From contig FR884075.1 of the NCBI GenBank assembly GCA_000435975.1, positions 1-11,755 of the forward strand: 11,755 bases of DNA, written 5' to 3'. This DNA comes from Oscillibacter sp. CAG:241. GTDB taxonomy: Bacteria; Bacillota; Clostridia; Oscillospirales; Oscillospiraceae. Positions 7,609 through 11,755 of the stretch are shown here, in pieces; within the stretch, counting starts at the first letter, position 1, and each line of letters opens with the position of its first letter. The notes under the pieces were generated by a model. It was given only the letters and a program-made list of their open reading frames with translations, ran no database searches and was not told the origin of the DNA. A program made the position numbers and the translations under genes.

Positions 7609-7713
7609 ATGAGCAGAACCGTTTCCGTCAACAGCTGCCGGGCCATCTGTACCGTGGCCTGCTGTTGTCATGCCCGGAACGGTCATGCATGGTTTGCCGG
7701 AGAGGCGCTGTAA
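7609..7713 (+). CDS. Cysteine-rich leader peptide upstream of cysE
   Basis: A 34-codon ORF starting at ATG 7609, with AAAAGGAG 8 bases upstream and the promoter about 31 bases before the start. The peptide begins MSRTVSVNSC and carries five cysteines at residues 10, 14, 18, 19 and 20 (C-x3-C-x3-CCC), with TGC and TGT codons mixed. A strong terminator follows at 7743-7779, then serine acetyltransferase. In mycobacteria, short cysteine-rich ORFs act as cysteine-responsive attenuators of downstream genes; by analogy this is read as a leader peptide whose translation senses charged cysteinyl-tRNA. An alternative is a small metal-binding peptide with its own function. Coding is supported by the ribosome site, spacing and context, not by any recognised protein family. 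Confidence 0.7.
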   Translation: MSRTVSVNSCRAICTVACCCHARNGHAWFAGEAL

Positions 7714-7750
7714 GCGCCCGGAGCGGGTTTTTGCGTAAAGCCGCGGCAGA
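7674..7750 (+). promoter_or_regulatory. Possible protector and antiterminator pairings of the leader
   Basis: Hand-found pairings. TTTGCCG (7693-7699) can pair with CGGCAGA (7744-7750), which is part of the 5' arm of the terminator, so the two structures exclude each other. The same 7693-7699 can instead pair, as part of 7692-7700, with CCGGAAC (7674-7680), with small bulges. A ribosome paused at cysteine codons 18-20 (7660-7668) would cover about 7674-7680 and free 7693-7699 to block the terminator. A separate 6-bp hairpin (7704-7709 with 7713-7718) overlaps the leader stop codon. No folding energies were computed. Confidence 0.45.
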
Positions 7751-7779
7751 GGATGCGTGACGCGTCCTCTGCCGCTTTT
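7743..7779 (+). terminator. Attenuator-type terminator before serine acetyltransferase
   Basis: Bases 7743-7757 pair with 7761-7775 in a 15-bp stem containing one T-G pair and the loop TGA, followed directly by TTTT (7776-7779). It ends 30 bases before the acetyltransferase start and lies downstream of that gene's promoter and the leader ORF, so it must be read through for the gene to be expressed. That position makes it an attenuator rather than an ordinary end-of-gene terminator. Confidence 0.82.
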
Positions 7780-7809
7780 ATGTTCCACATGCCGAAAGGA
7801 AGCCTGTTT

Positions 7810-8694
7810 ATGTATCCCCAACACATTCAAGAAGCCGCCGCTGCCATGGGCCGCACCCTGACGGAGAGCGCCACGCCCCTGTACGGCAGCGGCCTGCGCC
7901 TGCCGGACCGCCGGGCGGTCATCGACCTGGTGAAGGAGGTCCGCCGCCTGCTGTTCCCCGCCTATTTCGGGGACCCGGCGCTGATGTCCCTGGCTCCGGA
8001 GAACTATGCCGCCCTGCTGCTGGAGCGCATTTCCGAAAAGCTGACGGCCCAGCTGCGGCTGGCCCTGCCGGAGGACCAGGTGCAGCGGGCGGAGGAGATC
8101 ACCCGGGAGTTTGTGCGCCGGCTGCCCCGGGTGCAGCGGCTGCTGCTGGAGGACCTGGACGCCACGTTTGAGTCCGATCCCGCCGCTGCGTCCCGGGAGG
8201 AGATCATCTTCGCCTATCCGGGCCTGTTCGCCATCTTTGTCTATCGCATTGCCCACCTGCTGTACTGCCAGCGGGTGCCCATGATCCCCCGGATCATGGC
8301 CGAATATGCCCACAGCCGCACGGGCATTGATATCCACCCCGGCGCGTCCATCGGGCCCCACTTCTTTATCGATCACGGCACCGGCATCGTGGTGGGCGAG
8401 ACCACGGTGATCGGCCGGAACGTGAAGCTGTATCAGGGCGTGACCCTGGGGGCCATGTCGCCCCGGGCGGGGCACGCGTCCCTGCCGGGGAAGCGCCACC
8501 CCACCGTGGGGGACGACGTGACCATCTATTCCGGTGCGTCTATTCTGGGGGGTGAGACGGACATCGGCGACGGCTCCGTGGTGGGAGGCAACGTGTTTTT
8601 GACCCACTCCGTCCGCAGCGGCACCCGGGTGGCCGCCGCCACTCCGGCCCCGGTGATGAAGAATCCCTCGGATCCGTTTGTGTACACCATATAG
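7810..8694 (+). CDS. cysE: Serine O-acetyltransferase (EpsC/CysE type)
   Basis: A 294-residue serine O-acetyltransferase, which makes O-acetyl-L-serine from serine and acetyl-CoA, the committing step of cysteine synthesis. The N-terminal half is helical; the C-terminal half is a left-handed beta helix of hexapeptide repeats from about residue 172. Catalytic residues equivalent to E. coli Asp143 and His158 are Asp174 in GIDIHPGA and His189 in FIDHGTGIVVGET, with the same 15-residue spacing. The Lys-Arg-His-Pro segment before TVGDDV is also typical. The protein ends in Ile, as CysE tails that bind cysteine synthase do. The start ATG has AAAGGA 9 bases upstream; earlier in-frame ATGs lie next to or inside the terminator and lack ribosome sites. 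No cysteine synthase gene is in the window. Regulation is probably by the cysteine-rich leader upstream. Confidence 0.95.
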   Translation: MYPQHIQEAAAAMGRTLTESATPLYGSGLRLPDRRAVIDLVKEVRRLLFPAYFGDPALMSLAPENYAALLLERISEKLTAQLRLALPEDQVQRAEEITREFVRRLPRVQRLLLEDLDATFESDPAAASREEIIFAYPGLFAIFVYRIAHLLYCQRVPMIPRIMAEYAHSRTGIDIHPGASIGPHFFIDHGTGIVVGETTVIGRNVKLYQGVTLGAMSPRAGHASLPGKRHPTVGDDVTIYSGASILGGETDIGDGSVVGGNVFLTHSVRSGTRVAAATPAPVMKNPSDPFVYTI

Positions 8695-8713
8695 GGGACG
8701 TGTGATCCCTGCC

Positions 8714-8736
8714 CGGACAGGGCGCCGCCCTGTCCG
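8714..8736 (+). repeat. GC-rich hairpin after serine acetyltransferase
   Basis: CGGACAGGGC (8714-8723) and GCCCTGTCCG (8727-8736) form a perfect 10-bp stem with loop GCC, beginning 19 bases after the cysE stop. No T tract follows, so it is a poor intrinsic terminator by itself, but it may protect the transcript end or help the hairpin at 8798-8835. Confidence 0.55.
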
Positions 8737-8790
8737 CGGGACGCCGGGGACGCTGTCCTCTGCGGGGGGTGTTGAAAGCGGGAAACGACA

Positions 8791-8835
8791 AAAAGCGACC
8801 CCATCCTCTTCCCGATCGGCGGGAGGGGATGGGGT
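8791..8835 (-). terminator. Terminator of the XRE gene, possibly bidirectional
   Basis: Bases 8798-8812 pair with 8821-8835 in a 15-bp stem with two G-T pairs. On the minus strand it overlaps the XRE stop codon (8835-8837) and is followed by CGC and TTTTT (8790s), a good intrinsic terminator. On the plus strand it is followed by TATTTC, so it may also weakly end cysE transcripts. Confidence 0.75.
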
Positions 8836-9140
8836 TATTTCATTTCCTGGACCAGCTGGGCCAGCAGCTCCAGCTGGCGGCTGCTGAGCCGTCGCAGGGA
8901 GCCGGTCAGCGTCCGCAGACGCACCGGGTCGGTCAGCTCCGCGGCAAAGAACTCCTCTGGTGTTACGCCCAGATAGTCGCAGATGTAGAAGAACATGGAC
9001 ATGGACGGCAGGTTCACGCCGTTTTCGATGTTGTTGATATACCCGGCACTCTGGCCCAGGGAAAGGCTCATGTCCCGGGCTGACACGCCCTTGGCCTGCC
9101 GCAGCTGCGACACCCGCCGGGCAAATTCCTCTTTTTCCAT
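8835..9140 (-). CDS. XRE-family helix-turn-helix regulator
   Basis: A 101-residue small DNA-binding protein of the Cro/CI (XRE) type. The helix-turn-helix covers about residues 8-62: the turn region at VSARDMSLSLGQ and the recognition helix SAGYINNIENG (31-41), followed by the common LPSMSMFFYICDYLGVTPEEFF segment. The remaining 30 residues form a charged helix without a sensor domain. The start ATG has GGAGGT 5 bases upstream. It is transcribed away from the membrane protein gene at 9289, whose promoter lies in the shared intergenic region, so it may control that gene and itself; this is inference from position. No clear promoter was found for it. Confidence 0.88.
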   Translation of the reverse strand: MEKEEFARRVSQLRQAKGVSARDMSLSLGQSAGYINNIENGVNLPSMSMFFYICDYLGVTPEEFFAAELTDPVRLRTLTGSLRRLSSRQLELLAQLVQEMK

Positions 9141-9288
9141 GGGCCACCTCCAAGTTTTTTGATAATTGTACTATATGGATTTGACATTATCGCCCGGTTT
9201 AACAGGATATTTTCTTGACATAGCTATTTTGAGTAGTTATAATAAAGAAAAGTACTGTGGTGAGTAGAAAGAGAGGGAAAAGACGATA
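9141..9288 (+). promoter_or_regulatory. Intergenic region with a consensus sigma-A promoter
   Basis: TTGACA at 9215-9220 and TATAAT at 9238-9243 are both perfect consensus boxes with the ideal 17-base spacer, so this is a strong plus-strand promoter for the gene at 9289. TTGACAT occurs a second time at 9181-9187, exactly 34 bases upstream of the first, close to three helical turns. The repeat could be part of an operator for the divergent XRE protein. The region is clearly richer in A+T than the rest of the window. Confidence 0.85.
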
Positions 9289-10005
9289 ATGGAAACAACC
9301 ATTACTTGGTATACAATGTTCGTGAGCGTCTGGATTATCACCGGTATTATTGGACACGAAAGGGAAGGATTTTGGAAGTTCTTCTTCTGGCTGCTGACGG
9401 CAGGCGCATTGTTTTGGGTGGGCTGGAAGGTGACAGACGGCAACGGATTGGTTTCGGTGATTCTGGCGGCGGTCTACCTTGTGTGGATTATTGTTGCCGA
9501 ACCAATAAAGCACAAGCGACAGGAGAAACGCAATCAAGCACGACTGAAAGAAGAAAAACGGAAGGAAGATGCAAAAAAGCAGGCGGCGCTTGCAAGGCAA
9601 AAGGAGCTGGAGGATAAGTACGCCGACAGCCCCCTGACCCGGAAGATCATCGAGGCCATCAGTGACGGAACCGGCCGTCTGCCGGAGGAGATCACCATTT
9701 ATAACAACCATGTCACCGGCCGCACCAATGGCCAGATGAGAACCTTCGATTTTGCCACTAACCGGGTGCCGTTTTTTGAGCCTTCATGCTTCATACCCAC
9801 AAACACAGACTATCATCTACTATTCGGATCGAAGGTAGCTCTCGGAAATGCCATCAACCGCATATTGCATGAGCAGTATGAAGTACATGACGACCATAGA
9901 CATGATGCTGATCACCGCTACAACGATAACCATGAGTGGGTCCCTGTCACTCGCTATACCTCCAATCACGTTCTGCTGCGTCTCAAGGCCACCAACCACT
10001 GGTAA
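9289..10005 (+). CDS. Membrane protein of unknown function, His-rich tail
   Basis: A 238-residue protein not assigned to a family. Three hydrophobic segments lie at about 6-22, 29-46 and 53-71. They are followed by a long, highly charged Lys/Glu/Arg/Gln helix at about 74-110 that may be a coiled coil, then a soluble region of about 125 residues. Near the C terminus is a histidine-rich stretch (six His in residues 194-215, around HDDHRHDADH) that could bind metal. The start ATG follows the ribosome site GAGAGGG at a long spacing of 11 bases, downstream of a consensus promoter. Base composition is uneven: the first and last parts are A+T-richer than the middle (about 9600-9780), suggesting mosaic ancestry. 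The next gene begins 41 bases downstream and is probably co-transcribed. Confidence 0.8.
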   Translation: METTITWYTMFVSVWIITGIIGHEREGFWKFFFWLLTAGALFWVGWKVTDGNGLVSVILAAVYLVWIIVAEPIKHKRQEKRNQARLKEEKRKEDAKKQAALARQKELEDKYADSPLTRKIIEAISDGTGRLPEEITIYNNHVTGRTNGQMRTFDFATNRVPFFEPSCFIPTNTDYHLLFGSKVALGNAINRILHEQYEVHDDHRHDADHRYNDNHEWVPVTRYTSNHVLLRLKATNHW

Positions 10006-10046
10006 GACCCCCGCGCGGGATCATAAATAACAAGGAGGATCACAAC

Positions 10047-10232
10047 ATGGCGCGCTGTTACTATCTGGATTACATCAGCAAGGGGTTTCTCAGCAGCTAT
10101 GACAACGACGAATATGTCTGCAAGCTGTGCGGCAAGCGGTTTGCCACCAACGACCCCCAGGTGAAGTACACCTGCAACCCCGACTACGGCGAGGAATACA
10201 AGAAGTGTCCCGTCTATCGCGACCACCGCTGA
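10047..10232 (+). CDS. Small cysteine-rich zinc-ribbon-like protein
   Basis: A 61-residue protein with five cysteines (4, 25, 28, 43 and 54). The CKLCGK knuckle at 25-30 with Cys43 and Cys54 suggests a four-cysteine zinc site, with Cys4 as a possible fifth ligand. It is rich in Tyr, Asp and Lys, with no membrane segment. A strong AAGGAGG lies 8 bases before the ATG. It follows the membrane protein closely and ends before a strong terminator, so the pair is probably one transcript. The function is unknown. Confidence 0.8.
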   Translation: MARCYYLDYISKGFLSSYDNDEYVCKLCGKRFATNDPQVKYTCNPDYGEEYKKCPVYRDHR

Positions 10233-10247
10233 ACGAACGAATAAAGC

Positions 10248-10273
10248 AAGCCCCGGGCCACGCCCGGGGCTTT
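10248..10273 (+). terminator. Terminator of the two-gene membrane/zinc module
   Basis: AAGCCCCGGGC (10248-10258) pairs with GCCCGGGGCTT (10262-10272) around the loop CAC, followed by only TTT in all. It starts 15 bases after the stop codon of the small protein. The T tract is short, but the stem is very strong. Confidence 0.8.
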
Positions 10274-10308
10274 CAGCTTGTCAAAAAAAGTTTTTGACAA
10301 GCTGAAAG
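10270..10308. repeat. Perfect 18-bp inverted repeat
   Basis: Bases 10270-10287 and 10291-10308 are exact complements (CTTTCAGCTTGTC plus AAAAA, mirrored) around the three-base loop AAG. Its left arm overlaps the right arm of the preceding hairpin and its right arm overlaps the left arm of the next, so neighbouring stems compete. It sits between convergent genes. Confidence 0.85.
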
Positions 10309-10340
10309 CTCCCTGTCTTATGCGAGACAGGGAGCTTTTT
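10305..10340. terminator. Third hairpin, terminator between convergent genes
   Basis: AAAGCTCCCTGTCT (10305-10318) pairs with AGACAGGGAGCTTT (10325-10338), loop TATGCG. On the plus strand it ends in TTTTT; on the minus strand it begins 13 bases after the stop of the ATPase-like gene and ends in TTT. It can serve both directions. Confidence 0.78.
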
Positions 10341-10350
10341 CATCAGGGGA

Positions 10351-11755
10351 TCAATAATATTTCACCAGGCCCGACAGCAGCAGGGTGGGAAGCAGCAGCA
10401 GCGCCAGAAATGCCAGCATGTACAGCGGCGACAGGGCCGCAAAATCACCGGCCGTGGTGAGATAGTACGACAGCACCAGGCCGCACAGTCCGCCGATCCA
10501 GCCGAGCGCCGTGGACCAGCGCACCGCCTGACACATGCGCTGGCTGCCGATGACGGTTTCCGCCATGGGCAGCAGACCATCCCGGTAGATGATGGCATTG
10601 GGGGCCTCCCCACGCTGGCCGGTAAGGTCCGCCAGGGCCAGGCGGGTGGCAACCCCGGGATAGATGGGCCGGGCGTTGAGCCGGAATTTCCGCTTGAGCA
10701 TGTTGGGGGTGATGTTGACGCCCCGGGTGGCCAGCACCGGCGTGACCCGGTTGCGGCGCAGGGCCCGCAGGGCCCACTCCACGTTCCGGGAGGGCAGGTA
10801 CTTCACCACGAAGATGGCGGCCAGCCTGCCGTCCACCGACATAAAGACGCCGGTGTCCATTTTCAGGTCATGGGGCAGGGTGATCCGGCGCTTTTTCATG
10901 AAATAGGCACTGCCCATGGCCACGGTGGCCCCGCGGATGGTGCAGTCTACGCCGCCGTCCTCGTAATAGTGGAGATCGTGGGCGTCATAGCGGAAGCTGA
11001 CCTGACCGTCCATCAGCTGCTGGAACAGAGGGGTCAGCTGACTGCCGGCGGCACGGCACAGGGCCTCGGCATAGGCCAGAGCCTGGTTGATCTCCTCGCC
11101 GTATACCTTCAGACCGTTGAGCTCCACCGTGCCCACCGGGGCGGAGGCGGGGCCCTCCTTCCCCTTCTTTTGCAGGGACAGGACCCCGGCGGGGAACAGG
11201 TCCTCGTCCGTTACCACCACCCGGCGGGCGGCGGAGATGGCCCGGGCACCCTTCCAGCCTGCCACGGCGCAGCCGCTTTTGTGCAGGCGGCGGCACAGCA
11301 GGGACAGGGGCAGCGTTCCGGACAGAGGCAGGGACAGAGGCACCGTGGCCGACAGCAGCGCCGACCACAGCCAGAGAAAACGGTTCATCTGATGGCCGGC
11401 CAGCGCCGCCACCAGGGCCAGCACCGTGGCCAGGGCCAGATACAGCGGCGTCAGGATGGGCTGCCAGCGGGCGGCAGGGTCCGGAGACTGCCACAGACGG
11501 TAAAAGCCCTCCAGACGGCCCTGCTGCTTGCAGGCGCCGGCGGCGGTGACGGAGGCCACATACGGGGGAACGCCGCCCAGCTGGGCCAGGCGGAAGCTGT
11601 CGTACCGGGCACGGGCGGCACGGTATTGACCGCAGACGCACAGATACAGCAGCGCCGCCGCCGGGGCGGCAAAGGGCAAATTCGGACAATTTCCCAGAAA
11701 CAGGCACCAGGCGCTGTCCGCCAGGGCCACCAGGCCGCACAGCAGCGCCGCCGCC
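10351..11755 (-). CDS. Degenerate P-type ATPase-like membrane protein (partial)
   Basis: The C-terminal 467 or so residues of a larger protein; the frame is open through the right edge, so the true start is outside the window. Hydrophobic pairs lie near the N-terminal part, in the middle (about 11335-11460) and at the C terminus (about 10360-10500). The order resembles a heavy-metal P-type ATPase: membrane helix, a KSGCAVAGWKGARAIS segment like the usual GAKLGILIKGGEALE, then VVVTDEDLF where VVFDKTGTLT is expected, an N-domain-like VDCTIRGATVAMGS, a VDGRLAAIFVVK strand, and VLATRGVN where LTGDN is expected. The DKTGT phosphorylation motif, the TGDN motif and the GDGxND hinge are all absent, as is a CPC metal motif. 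It is therefore probably not an active ion pump. The assignment rests on motif order by eye; a separate unknown family is possible. Confidence 0.65.
   Translation of the reverse strand, partial: AAALLCGLVALADSAWCLFLGNCPNLPFAAPAAALLYLCVCGQYRAARARYDSFRLAQLGGVPPYVASVTAAGACKQQGRLEGFYRLWQSPDPAARWQPILTPLYLALATVLALVAALAGHQMNRFLWLWSALLSATVPLSLPLSGTLPLSLLCRRLHKSGCAVAGWKGARAISAARRVVVTDEDLFPAGVLSLQKKGKEGPASAPVGTVELNGLKVYGEEINQALAYAEALCRAAGSQLTPLFQQLMDGQVSFRYDAHDLHYYEDGGVDCTIRGATVAMGSAYFMKKRRITLPHDLKMDTGVFMSVDGRLAAIFVVKYLPSRNVEWALRALRRNRVTPVLATRGVNITPNMLKRKFRLNARPIYPGVATRLALADLTGQRGEAPNAIIYRDGLLPMAETVIGSQRMCQAVRWSTALGWIGGLCGLVLSYYLTTAGDFAALSPLYMLAFLALLLLPTLLLSGLVKYY

Noticed and set aside
7525..7809. T-box riboswitch for cysteine
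   Set aside because: The conserved T-box sequence (AGGGTGG followed by ACCGCG) was looked for and not seen; a translated leader fits better.
7228..9153. A 641-codon open frame on the minus strand
   Set aside because: It is antisense to the deacetylase, leader and serine acetyltransferase, all supported by clear motifs. Long antisense frames are expected in such GC-rich DNA, and its translation is low-complexity without domains.

Overview
The window looks like chromosomal DNA from a GC-rich anaerobic Firmicute, most likely an Oscillospirales gut bacterium of the Flavonifractor/Lawsonibacter/Pseudoflavonifractor type. The reasons are: strong AGGAGG-type ribosome binding sites about 5-10 bases from starts, sigma-A type promoters, GC-rich hairpin terminators with T tracts, and families common in such genomes (COG2509 flavoprotein, NhaC antiporter, C39-like peptidase, EpsC-type serine acetyltransferase). 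This placement is inference from gene content and style. No tRNA, rRNA, CRISPR array, transposase or phage gene was seen.

Layout. Positions 1-2633 hold a minus-strand two-gene operon: a COG2509 FAD-dependent dehydrogenase followed, with a 4-base ATGA overlap, by a D-2-hydroxyacid dehydrogenase, ending in a strong terminator at 48-77. Diverging from it is htrA (2808-4262), a membrane-anchored S1C serine protease with a PDZ domain. It is followed by a 330-base gene-free stretch with a large hairpin and two tandem 35-base hairpin repeats. Positions 4593-7524 are a tight three-gene plus-strand operon: an NhaC-type Na+/H+ antiporter, a C39-like papain-fold protein and a lipoprotein NodB-type polysaccharide deacetylase, each joined by an ATGA overlap.

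Positions 7531-8694 are the most interesting part. A promoter (7550-7578) drives a 34-codon ORF rich in cysteine codons (C-x3-C-x3-CCC), followed by a 15-bp intrinsic terminator and then serine O-acetyltransferase, the committing enzyme of cysteine synthesis. This arrangement looks like a ribosome-mediated cysteine attenuator, and hand-found alternative pairings fit the model.

Positions 8835-10232 hold a small accessory-looking module: a minus-strand XRE regulator, a consensus promoter, a three-helix membrane protein with a histidine-rich tail, and a 61-residue cysteine-rich zinc-ribbon-like protein. Three overlapping hairpins (10248-10340) separate this module from a convergent minus-strand gene that runs off the right edge. 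That gene has the layout of a heavy-metal P-type ATPase but has lost the phosphorylation and hinge motifs, so it is probably a pseudo-ATPase.
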